Assembly: GCA_963747425.1 (NCBI GenBank)
Contig: CAVVFJ010000014.1
Span: forward strand, 186,001 to 250,000
DNA length: 64,000 nucleotides
Reading direction: 5' to 3'
Source: DASUPK01 sp963747425
Lineage (GTDB): Bacteria; Actinomycetota; Thermoleophilia; Solirubrobacterales; 70-9
Part shown: positions 42,794 through 50,659 of the stretch, in pieces
How the letters are laid out: every line of letters begins with the position of its first letter
Position numbering within the stretch: position 1 is the first letter of the stretch
Notes under the pieces: model-generated
Database searches by the model: none
What the model was told of the DNA's origin: nothing
Seen by the model: only the letters and a program-made list of their open reading frames with translations
Made by a program: the position numbers and the translations under genes

Positions 42794-44008
42794 TTGTCAG
42801 GTTTTCTGACACTTAGCCTTCAGCAGCCGACCGAGTGGACCGACGAGAGGCGGGATCAGTTCCTGCGCTCTCACGTCGAGGAGATCTACGACGAGCTCAC
42901 CGACGGGATGGCGCGGGCGCTTCGCGACGACCAGCTGCTCGCCGCCGCAGCGGAGCGCTATCCCGGCCTGGTCCCCAGCGCGGCCGAGATGGCCGCGGAG
43001 GGCGAGCGCAGGCTGGCGGACAAGGAGGGCCTCGAGATCGCCCAGGGACTCTTCATCTCCCACGTCCTCGCCTCTCCCCGCGCCGGCTCTCATCTGGTCT
43101 GGGCGATGCTGCGGCCCACCGCCGAGGCCCTGGAGCGCATCGACGACTTCCGGGCCACCGGCCTCGCCGACCTCGGCACGGTCGAGGTGCGGCGAGAGGG
43201 GAGGGTCGGCCGCCTCGAGCTCCGCAACCCGCGCCACCTGAACGCCGAGGACGACACCACGCTGTGGGCGACCGAGTGCGCCGTCGACCTGATCCTGCTC
43301 GATCCGGAGATCGAGGTCGGCGTGATGCGCGGCGGCGTGGTCGAGCACCCCCGATACGAGGGATCGCGGATCTTCGGCTCGGGCCTCAACCTGACGAGGC
43401 TCTATCTCGGCCAGCTCCCCTTCATGTTCTTCATCACCCGTGACCTCGGCTACGTCAACAAGATCTACCGCGGGCTCTCCGGCCCCGAGCACCGCCCCGG
43501 CGCGCCCGAGGAGACGACCGAGAAGCTCTGGGTCGCGGCCGCCGAGGTCTACGCGATCGGCGGCGCCTGCCAGCTCCTCCACGTCATGGACCACGTGATC
43601 GCCGCGCGCGGCTGCCGGCTCTTCCTGCCGGCGCGCAAGGAGGGGATCATCCCGGGCGCCTCCCCCCTCCGGCTGCCGCGCTCGGTCGGCGACCGGCTGG
43701 CTCGGCAGGCGATCATCTCGGGCCGCGAATTCGAGGCGGGCGTCCCGCCGGCGGAGCTGCTCTGCGACGAGGTCGTCGAGCCCGACGCCGTCGACCAGGC
43801 GATCGACGCCCGCACCGAGGCGCTGACCAGCTCGGGCCTGATCAACGCGGCGGCCAACCGGCGCGCGCTCCGCGTCGGCGAGGAGCCGCTCGACGTCTTC
43901 CGGCAGTACATGGCGACATTCTCGAGGGAACAGGCCTACTGCCACCTGAGCCCCGCCCTGGTCGAGAATCTCGAGGAGCACTGGAATGCGCACCAGCGCA
44001 GCGTCTGA
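42794..44008 (+). CDS. DpgC-like enoyl-CoA hydratase-fold dioxygenase
   Basis: A ~404-residue crotonase-fold protein with a helical N-terminal extension. It resembles DpgC, the cofactor-free 3,5-dihydroxyphenylacetyl-CoA 1,2-dioxygenase of glycopeptide biosynthesis: RYPGLVPSAAEMAAEGERRL, DKEGLEIAQGLFISHVLASPRAGSHL, NPRHLNAEDDTTLWATE, GGACQLLHVMDHVIA, ARKEGIIPGASPLRLPRSVGDRLARQAI and EQAYCHLSPALVENLEEHWNAH. The start is uncertain; TTG at 42794 is the only early candidate and overlaps an inverted repeat. Product of the DpgC reaction is an arylglyoxylate plus free CoA. The next gene, an aryl-CoA ligase, overlaps it and would supply the CoA ester. Confidence 0.75.
   Translation: MSGFLTLSLQQPTEWTDERRDQFLRSHVEEIYDELTDGMARALRDDQLLAAAAERYPGLVPSAAEMAAEGERRLADKEGLEIAQGLFISHVLASPRAGSHLVWAMLRPTAEALERIDDFRATGLADLGTVEVRREGRVGRLELRNPRHLNAEDDTTLWATECAVDLILLDPEIEVGVMRGGVVEHPRYEGSRIFGSGLNLTRLYLGQLPFMFFITRDLGYVNKIYRGLSGPEHRPGAPEETTEKLWVAAAEVYAIGGACQLLHVMDHVIAARGCRLFLPARKEGIIPGASPLRLPRSVGDRLARQAIISGREFEAGVPPAELLCDEVVEPDAVDQAIDARTEALTSSGLINAAANRRALRVGEEPLDVFRQYMATFSREQAYCHLSPALVENLEEHWNAHQRSV
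42795..42811. promoter_or_regulatory. Inverted repeat TGTCAG-N5-CTGACA between divergent genes
   Basis: Perfect 6-bp arms separated by GTTTT, lying between the AacS-like start (42749) and the DpgC-like gene, and overlapping the putative TTG start of the latter. It is a plausible operator for divergent control. The half-site TGTCAG also occurs in the GTCAG repeats upstream of the first aryl-CoA ligase (12620-12625). Confidence 0.45.
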
Positions 44009-45305
44009 GCAGGCGATCTGGGACCCGATCGAGACCGGACCGCGTGAGCGACTCCGCGAGCTCCAGCTGGAGCGCCTGCGCGCGACGGTCGCGCGCACCA
44101 TCGAGGGTCAGCCGCCGTTCGCGGCGCGCCTCGCGGACGCGGGCATCGGCGATCCGGGAGAGATCCGGTCCATCGACGACCTCGCCCGGCTTCCCTTCAG
44201 TCGCAAGTCGGACCTGCGCGAGAACTACCCGTTCGGCCTGCTGGCGGTCCCGCGAGATCAGGTCGTGCGCGTCCACGCCTCCAGCGGCTCGCACGGCAAG
44301 CCGACGGTGGTCGGCTACACCCGCGCCGACCTCGAGGCGTGGACCGAGGTGATGGCCCGCTGCATGACGATGGCCGGGGTCCGCCCCGGGATGGTCGTCC
44401 ACAACGCCAACGGCTACGGGCTCTTCACCGGCGGCCTCGGCTTCCACTACGGCGGCGAGCGGATCGGCGCCACCGTGGTCCCGGCCTCGGGCGGCTTCAC
44501 GGCCCGCCAGGCGATGCTGCTCGCCGACCTGGGCGGGCAGGCGCTCTGCGCCACGCCGTCCTACGCCCTGGTGATCGCGCAGGCGATTCGCGACGCGGGG
44601 ATCGACCCCGGCGACCTCGCCCTGGAGATCGGCCTGTTCGGCGGCGAGCCCTGGACGGATGAGATGCGCCGCCAGCTCGACGGCGAGCTGGGCATCCAGG
44701 CGGTCAGCTTCTACGGCCTCTCCGAGATGTGCGGGCCCGGCGTCGCCGCGGAGTGCCTCGACGCGCGCGACGGGCTGCACGTCCAGGAGGACCACTTCCT
44801 GGCCGAGGTCGTGGACCCCGAGACCGGCGAGGCGCTGCCCGAGGGAGCCGAGGGAGAGCTCGTCTTCACCGCACTCGCCAAGGAGGCCCAGCCGCTGATC
44901 CGCTACCGGACCGGCGACATCGGGTCGCATCAGCGCCGAGCCCTGCGCCTGCGGCCGCACGATGGCCCGGATCACGGCCCTGCGCGGCCGGCTCGACGAC
45001 ATGCTGATCATTCGCGGGGTCAACCTCTTCCCCTCGCACGTCGAGACGCTGCTGCTCGGCGTCGAGGAGGTCGGCCCCCACTACCGCCTGATCGTCGAGC
45101 GCCCGGCCGAGATGGACGAGGTGAGCGTCGAATGCGAGCCCGCCTCTCCCGAGATCGACCGCGCGGCGCTCGCCGAGCGCCTCGAGGTCCTGCTCCGCGA
45201 CCACACGGGGATCCGGATCCCCGTCTCGTGGTCGAGCCCGGAGCCGTGCCGCGGAGCGAGGGCAAGGCGGTGCGAGTCGTCGACCGCCGTCAGACCGGGC
45301 GATAG
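43986..45305 (+). pseudogene. Phenylacetate-CoA ligase-like enzyme with two compensating frameshifts
   Basis: The first ~310 residues form a good PaaK-type ligase (HASSGSHGKPTVVGYTRADL, FYGLSEMCGPGVAAECL, LIRYRTGDIG). At 44921-44929 the frame changes by +1; the true sequence CACGRTMARITALRGRLDDMLIIRGVNLFPS continues in the next frame until about 45228, where it returns to the first (VVEPGAVPRSEGKAVRVVDRR). The open frame therefore spans the gene but about 100 residues are mistranslated as written, including the C-terminal hinge. Either a compensated double indel or two sequencing errors. The start overlaps the DpgC-like stop by 23 nt. Confidence 0.75.
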
Positions 45306-45307
45306 GC

Positions 45308-45568
45308 CTACGACTGGGACACCAGGCTCTCCGTCGGCGCCTGGATGGTCGCTTCTTCTAGGGGCTGCCCCCGACTGCCACTCCAAGAGCTGGTCCGCAG
45401 CGTCGCGCTGCCATCTGCGGCCTTGACGCGACCATGCAAGAGCCACAGGGCAGCGCGCTCCTGATCGTCCAGACCGGGGATCTCATCGATCCGGTCTTCG
45501 ATTGCATCGAACGAAGCTCGCGAGCGGACCAAGCCGCTCACGTCACACCGTGCTTGCTTAAGGCCCAT
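45308..45568 (-). CDS. Small hypothetical protein, probably frame-disrupted
   Basis: An 86-residue frame with a good ribosome binding site (GGGGAGAGATT before ATG). The first half (FDAIEDRIDEIPGLDDQERAALWLL) looks like a genuine acidic helical protein. Near 45437 the adjacent frame gives a more natural continuation (AWSRQGRRWQRDAADQLLEW), so a missing base is likely. No recognised domain. Ends next to the convergent ligase gene. Confidence 0.45.
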   Translation of the reverse strand: MGLKQARCDVSGLVRSRASFDAIEDRIDEIPGLDDQERAALWLLHGRVKAADGSATLRTSSWSGSRGQPLEEATIQAPTESLVSQS

Positions 45569-45683
45569 AATCTCTCCCCTATTCTGTTTGGAGATATGTG
45601 CCGGACAAGGAGGCTATAGCAGAGAACCGGCCAGAGGTCGGCTGACCCGGCGACTGTCACCGCAATTTGCGTGGGATGACCGC

Positions 45684-46101
45684 TCAGTGCGCTTCGGGTT
45701 CGAGCACAAACAGCTCCACCGCGAAGTCTGGATCCTGGCGGTTCGGCACTCATGAACGCCGAGACCTTGCGCCCGCTCAGCCTCTCGATCGTGGTGACGA
45801 AGCGCTCCTGCATGCTGTCCTGCCAGATCTGGCGGGCTGCTGCGTACCTCGTACCACTTGCCGCCTCGAACAGGGTCTGTCGCCCGCGGTATAGCCCTCG
45901 CCCAGGATCACCACCACCAGATTGGGCTCCAGATAGGTCGGCAGCGTGCCGGACCCTTGCCGAAGTGCTCCTTGTGGAGGCCGACCAGCGCGGTCGATAT
46001 GTCCCGACGAGCGTGCCCTGCCCGTCCCCATGGGGCTCGCGCATGTCCGCAGCGTCCTCGGGGTGAAGCTGGTGGCCTTCCATCGTGCTCGTCATGCTCA
46101 T
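45684..46101 (-). pseudogene. DUF2294 protein with several frameshifts
   Basis: Pieces of a ~120-residue DUF2294 protein can be read on the minus strand: an N-terminal Met-rich start, TYLEPNLVVVILGEGYTAG in one frame, RQIWQDSMQERFVTTIERLSGRKVSAFMS in a second, and DPDFAVELFVLEPEAH with a proper stop in a third. At least three shifts separate them. Function of the family is unknown. Start is ATG 46101 or 46095. This is the last broken gene of the 38-46 kb segment. Confidence 0.7.
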
Positions 46102-46102
46102 C

Positions 46103-47512
46103 CTAGCTCGCTGCTGGAGGTGTGCCGCCGGCCGAGACCGGCGCCGGGACGGGCGGCTCGGGCACGCCGAGCTCGGCCTGCAGCGCCATCCCAAGGCCGA
46201 GCAGCTCCCAGTCGCTCGCGTCGGGCCCGATCAGCGAGACGCCGACCGGCAGGCCGCCGGCGGACCCGACCCCGGCCGGCAGGGCCGCCGCGGGAAGGCC
46301 GGTCCAGTTCCAATAGCTGGTCAGCGAGATCAGCTCGGCATCGGTACCCCAGTGGTCGTATCCGTCGCCACGGACCCAGGCAACCACCGGGACCGTCGGC
46401 TCGATCACCGCGTCGACGCGATGCTCGGCGAACCAATCGAGCCATGCGTAGGTGTCCTCGCGACGCTGGATCTGCGCCGCCCAGTAGTCGATCGCCGAGG
46501 TGCCCTGCCTCTCCCCCTCCTCGACCCACTCGCGAAGCGCAGGCCGGTAGTGGTCGCGACGGTCGGCGAGACGCCGGTGCCAGGCGGCCAGCTCGGCGAA
46601 CAGGATCTTGAGATAGGGCTCGCCGACGTCGAGCTCCGCCGCCGGAGCCGGCGCCTCGACGAGCTCGGCGCCGAGCGAGCGGCAGGCTGCGAGCGCGGAA
46701 TCGAGCCCTGCGGCCACGTCGGCGTCCAGATCGACCAGCGAGAGCCGCGGCGACAGCACCAGCCGCTTGCCCTTGAGCCCTTCCTCGGCGGGCGCCCCCC
46801 TCAGCCGGGTGATCGGCGCGAGCAGCGCGGCGCAGTCGTCGAGCGTCCGCGCCATCGGGCCGGCGTGATCGAAGCTCGGTGACAGCGGGACCGCTCCCCG
46901 GAACGAGGTCGTCCCGTAGCTCGGCTTGATCGTCGAGGTGCCGCACATCGCGGAGGGGATGCGAAGCGAGCCGGCCGTGTCCGTTCCCGTCGCCGCGGGC
47001 GTCATCCGGGCGGCGAGCGCCGCCGCGGACCCGCCGCTCGAGCCGCCCGCCGTCCGGTCGAGCGCCCAGGGGTTGCCGACCTGGTCGGTGGTGCCCCCGA
47101 CCGTGAACTCGTGGGTGTGGAGGTGTCCCAGCAGGACCATCCCCGCCGCCCTCAGGCTCGCCCAGACGTCGCTGTCCCGCTCGGGGACGTCCTCGAAGGC
47201 GCGGCTCGAGGCGGTGACCGGCTTTCCCGCCACGCCGTAGACATCCTTCAAGCCCAGCGGCACCCCGTGCAGGGGCTGGCGTTCGCCGACGGGGATCTCG
47301 TCCGCGCGCTTCGCGGCCTCGATCGCGTCGTCCGCGTAGACCCGGACCCAGGCGTTGATCGACGCCGGGTCGCCCTCGTGGCTGTGGGTGCCGTCGCGCT
47401 CCTCGATCCGCCGCAGGCATGCCTCGACCAGCTCGAGCGAGGAGAGCTCACCCCCCGCCAGCGCCGAAACCGCCTCGCCGACACCGAGATCCGCCGGGTC
47501 CGTCGTGCTCAC
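46103..47512 (-). CDS. Amidase signature family enzyme
   Basis: The ~469-residue protein carries the amidase signature: catalytic Lys in VPLGLKDVYGVAGKPVTASS and the Gly/Ser-rich AGGSSGGSAAALAARMTPAATGTDTAGSLRIPS with the cis-Ser and nucleophilic Ser. It hydrolyses an amide, ester or carbamate, or acts as a GatA-like transferase, but no GatB or GatC is nearby. GTG at 47512 overlaps the HAD stop by 4 bp; a GTG two codons earlier is possible. It is the last gene of the kinase-Rieske operon, which hints at an amide or carbamate form of the substrate. Confidence 0.85.
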   Translation of the reverse strand: MSTTDPADLGVGEAVSALAGGELSSLELVEACLRRIEERDGTHSHEGDPASINAWVRVYADDAIEAAKRADEIPVGERQPLHGVPLGLKDVYGVAGKPVTASSRAFEDVPERDSDVWASLRAAGMVLLGHLHTHEFTVGGTTDQVGNPWALDRTAGGSSGGSAAALAARMTPAATGTDTAGSLRIPSAMCGTSTIKPSYGTTSFRGAVPLSPSFDHAGPMARTLDDCAALLAPITRLRGAPAEEGLKGKRLVLSPRLSLVDLDADVAAGLDSALAACRSLGAELVEAPAPAAELDVGEPYLKILFAELAAWHRRLADRRDHYRPALREWVEEGERQGTSAIDYWAAQIQRREDTYAWLDWFAEHRVDAVIEPTVPVVAWVRGDGYDHWGTDAELISLTSYWNWTGLPAAALPAGVGSAGGLPVGVSLIGPDASDWELLGLGMALQAELGVPEPPVPAPVSAGGTPPAAS

Positions 47513-48312
47513 AGCCACGGCAGCATCTCCTCGACGCCGTCGATGACCTCATCGGGTCGCTTGCTCTCGGGTACGCCGTTCAGATCGAGCGAGCCGCTCA
47601 TGCCGCTGCGGACCAGGATCGTGCGCGAGCCGCCCAGGTGGCCGAGGGCGATGTCCATGTCGAGGTCGTCCCCGATCACTGCGTGCTGCTCCGGCGGCAC
47701 GCCCAGCCTCGTCGTGGTCGCCTCCACCGCCACCTCCGATGGCTTGCCGACCACGATCGGCTCCGTCTCGGTCACCTTGGCGATCGCCGCTGTGGTCATG
47801 GCCCCGCGGCTGAAGATCAGGCCGTTCGCCCCCCAGTAGCCCGGGCCGTAGTTCGCGGTCAGCAGAGGGGCGCCCTTCATCACCGCCCGGGCGGCGGTCT
47901 CCAGGTCGTCCATGTCGACCTGGGGGACGTGGGCGACGAAGACCGCCTCCGCCTCGTCGGTGTCGGTGAGGGGAACGCCGTCCCGTTCCATCCGCCGCTT
48001 GATCTCGTCGGAGCCGAAGACCATCGCGGGGCGGCCCAGGTGATGCCGGGCGAGATACGCCGTCGCGCTGACCACCGGGGTGAGCAGCTCGTCGTCGGTG
48101 ACCGGCAGGCCGTCGTCGCGCAGGCCCGCGGCGAAGGTCTCCGGATCCAGGTGGCTGCCGTTCGTGAAGAGGACGAGACGGCGACCGGAGCGGCGGATCG
48201 CATCCAGGACCTCGACCGCTCCCGGCAGGGGCTCGGAGCGAAAGTCGGTGCCGCGGTGGACGAGGGATCCGTCGACGTCGAAGACGAACCCCTTGACGTC
48301 GTCGAGCTGCAT
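47509..48312 (-). CDS. HAD-superfamily phosphatase (NagD-like)
   Basis: The 267-residue type IIA HAD enzyme has motif I FDVDGSLVHRG (nucleophile Asp and acid Asp), motif II LFTNGS, a C2-type cap and motif IV VIGDDLDMDIALGHLGG. It removes phosphate from a small organic phosphate. Within an operon that also encodes an aryl-kinase-like pair and a Rieske oxygenase, the natural substrate could be an aryl phosphate made by the kinase and oxidised by the oxygenase. The stop of the next-upstream gene and this ATG share one base. Confidence 0.87.
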   Translation of the reverse strand: MQLDDVKGFVFDVDGSLVHRGTDFRSEPLPGAVEVLDAIRRSGRRLVLFTNGSHLDPETFAAGLRDDGLPVTDDELLTPVVSATAYLARHHLGRPAMVFGSDEIKRRMERDGVPLTDTDEAEAVFVAHVPQVDMDDLETAARAVMKGAPLLTANYGPGYWGANGLIFSRGAMTTAAIAKVTETEPIVVGKPSEVAVEATTTRLGVPPEQHAVIGDDLDMDIALGHLGGSRTILVRSGMSGSLDLNGVPESKRPDEVIDGVEEMLPWL

Positions 48313-49658
48313 CAGTGGGCGGCGCCCTCGGCGACCATCGCGTCGACCTGCTCGGCGGGCATGGTCAGGCGAAGGAGCAGCTCCTCATCTGAGATGGCTT
48401 CGCCGAACTTCTCGCGGGCGCCCTCCAGGCTGAGCGGCTCGACGTCCTTCAGCTTCGAGGCGCGCGGCATCGACAGCACCTTGTCGGCAACCTCCGGATC
48501 GACCGGGGCCGCGGGCTCGAAGAAGTGCCCGTGGAAGTACCGGATCATCTCGTTGGAGACCTTGCTCCAGCGCTCGTCGTAGATCACGTTCATCACCGCC
48601 TGGGTGGCGACGAACTGCGAGACCGGCGTGACCATGATCGGGTAGCCCATCTCGGCGCGGACCCGGGTCACCTCCTCGAGGGTGGCGTCGAAGAGCTCGG
48701 GCTTGCCGATCTCCTGGAGCTGGCGCTTGGTGGTGGTCACCATGCCGCCGGGCATCTGGTGGCGGTAGTAGGCCGCGTCGTACTCGACCGGCTTGCCGAG
48801 CGGCAGGTCCTTGCGCTGGGCGAGCGCCCGGAAGTGCTCGGAGACCTCGGCGAGCGCCTCGGTGTCGAGGCCGTGCGAGTAGCCCTCCGCCTCCAGGTTG
48901 TGGAGGGTGTTCTCGCAGGACGGGTTCGAGGTCCCGTTGGCGACCGGGGCCACTGCTGTGTGCAGCGTGCGCGTCCCCGCCTTCAGGCCCTCCACGTAGG
49001 CCAGCGGGCCGAGGCTGATCGTGCAGTGGCTATGGAGCTCGACGGGCCGAGGGGCGGCCGCGTCGATGAAGCCCGGGATCAGCTCGTGGACCGCATCCGG
49101 GGTCAGCAGGCCGCCGGGGTCCTTGAGGTAGAGGCGGTCGATGTCCTCGGAGCCGGACACGGCCCGGGCGCGCTCGAGGTAGTAGGCGTGCGTGTGGACC
49201 GGGCTGATCGAGTAGGTCAGCCCGACCACGACCTCCTCCACGCCCTCCTCCCGTGCCATCCGCGCGAGCCTCAGCAGCGCGTCCGGATCGTTCGAGGGCT
49301 CGGCGATCTGGAACCGCCTGATCCCGTTGCGGGCGACGCACCGGAAGACGAGCCGGATCACGTCCTCTCCGGCGGGGGTCCAGGAGATGAAGCGCATGCC
49401 GGTGGTGATGAAGTTGAGGGGCGTCTCGGGCATCGCCTCGCTGACCAGGCGGATCCGCTCCCAGGGGTCCTCGTGGTGGAAGCGAACCGAGACCGACATA
49501 TGGGTGCTGGAGGTGAAGTCGAGCGCCCGGAAGCCCACCCGATCCATGGTCGGCGCGATGTCGAGCACGTCCGGGGTCGTCAGGCCGGTGGCGCTCCAGA
49601 GGCTCTGGTTGCCGTCCCGCGTGGTCGTGTCGACGATCTCGACGAGATCGATGCTCAT
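48312..49658 (-). CDS. Carboxyltransferase-domain (oxaloacetate decarboxylase alpha / transcarboxylase 5S-like) enzyme
   Basis: The 448-residue protein has the DRE-TIM barrel start EIVDTTTRDGNQSLW (Asp and Arg-Asp metal/substrate residues), ELHSHCTISLG with the metal histidines, and GGMVTTTKRQLQEIG, as in pyruvate carboxylase CT domains. There is no biotinyl domain and none is encoded nearby. It may decarboxylate oxaloacetate, the product of the RraA-like aldolase, or act on another 2-oxo acid. The Lys that is carbamylated in the family probably lies in LYLKDPGGLL. Overlaps the kinase subunit gene by 4 bp. Confidence 0.8.
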   Translation of the reverse strand: MSIDLVEIVDTTTRDGNQSLWSATGLTTPDVLDIAPTMDRVGFRALDFTSSTHMSVSVRFHHEDPWERIRLVSEAMPETPLNFITTGMRFISWTPAGEDVIRLVFRCVARNGIRRFQIAEPSNDPDALLRLARMAREEGVEEVVVGLTYSISPVHTHAYYLERARAVSGSEDIDRLYLKDPGGLLTPDAVHELIPGFIDAAAPRPVELHSHCTISLGPLAYVEGLKAGTRTLHTAVAPVANGTSNPSCENTLHNLEAEGYSHGLDTEALAEVSEHFRALAQRKDLPLGKPVEYDAAYYRHQMPGGMVTTTKRQLQEIGKPELFDATLEEVTRVRAEMGYPIMVTPVSQFVATQAVMNVIYDERWSKVSNEMIRYFHGHFFEPAAPVDPEVADKVLSMPRASKLKDVEPLSLEGAREKFGEAISDEELLLRLTMPAEQVDAMVAEGAAH

Positions 49659-50659
49659 CGGCTCTTGGCTGCCCCGAAGGTGCCCATCACCAGGTCCATC
49701 GCCGAGCGCGGGGGCCTGGCCGGGTCCGACTTGGCGGGCTTCACCGTCACCGGCCGCGCCTGGAGCATGTAGAGCTCGCCGCCGCCCCGCGCGATCGCCC
49801 ACTCGATGTCCTGGTGGCCGCCGAAATGGCTCTCGATCTTCCGGGCGACGTCGGCCAGCAGCCCGAGCTGCTCCTCGTCCAGGCACGCCTCCGCCTGGCG
49901 CTCGGCCGGGACCGCGGCCCGGGTGGCGCCGCTGCCCGAGGGGTCGGGCAGATACTCGACCTCCTTCGGCCCCACGGACTTGGAGAGGACCTCGCGAGTC
50001 ACCTTGCTCACCCGGTACTCATCCGGAGTCACCTCCCCGCCGACCACGGCGAGCCCCAGGCCCCAGCTCGCGTTGACGGCCACGGTGCTCGGGTCGCCGT
50101 TCAGCGGGTTGCACGTGAACATCACTCCCGAGACCCCGGCGTCGACCATCAGCTGCACCGTCACCCCCATAGCCGGCACCGCGTGCTCCGCTGCCATCTC
50201 GGCCCGGTAGCTGACGGCCTCCGGGCTGTACAGGCTCGCCCAGCAGTCGCGCACCGCCTCATGGAGCTGGTCGATTCCTCGCACCCACAGATAGGTCTCC
50301 TGCTGCCCGGCGAACGTCGCCTCCTCCGAGTCCTCGCCGATCGCGCTGGAGCGGACCGCCACCGGCGGACTCGGATCGCCGGCCTCGGAGGCCAACTCCT
50401 CGTAGCGCTCGTCGAGCTCCCCCAGCAGGGACTCCGGCAGCGGCGTCGCGCGGATCGCGCTGGAGCACTTCTCCGGATCGCCTCCAGTGAGGTCGACTCC
50501 TTCGACCGCAGCCAGATAGGACTCGGCGGAGAGCGCGAACCCGGGCGGCACCGGGACGCCCGCCCCAATCAGCTCCCCGAGGCTGGCGCTCTTCGCGCCG
50601 AACTGCTCCTCGTCGGAGCGGCGCAGCTCAGCCAGCGCGCGAATCCGTTCAGGCGCCAT
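49655..50659 (-). CDS. PEP synthase N-terminal-like ATP-binding subunit (PpsB/CreI-type aryl kinase subunit candidate)
   Basis: The 334-residue protein is the ATP-grasp half of PEP synthase as a separate chain: KSASLGELIGAGVPVPPGFALS, PPVAVRSSAIGEDSEEATFAGQQETYL, GVMFTCNP and DIEWAIARGGGELYMLQARPVT. Phenylphosphate synthase of Thauera has the same split, with a ~40-kDa ATP-binding subunit. It would activate ATP and phosphorylate the histidine of the partner protein. Its first 11 nt overlap the end of the partner gene, so the two are made together. Confidence 0.85.
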   Translation of the reverse strand: MAPERIRALAELRRSDEEQFGAKSASLGELIGAGVPVPPGFALSAESYLAAVEGVDLTGGDPEKCSSAIRATPLPESLLGELDERYEELASEAGDPSPPVAVRSSAIGEDSEEATFAGQQETYLWVRGIDQLHEAVRDCWASLYSPEAVSYRAEMAAEHAVPAMGVTVQLMVDAGVSGVMFTCNPLNGDPSTVAVNASWGLGLAVVGGEVTPDEYRVSKVTREVLSKSVGPKEVEYLPDPSGSGATRAAVPAERQAEACLDEEQLGLLADVARKIESHFGGHQDIEWAIARGGGELYMLQARPVTVKPAKSDPARPPRSAMDLVMGTFGAAKSR

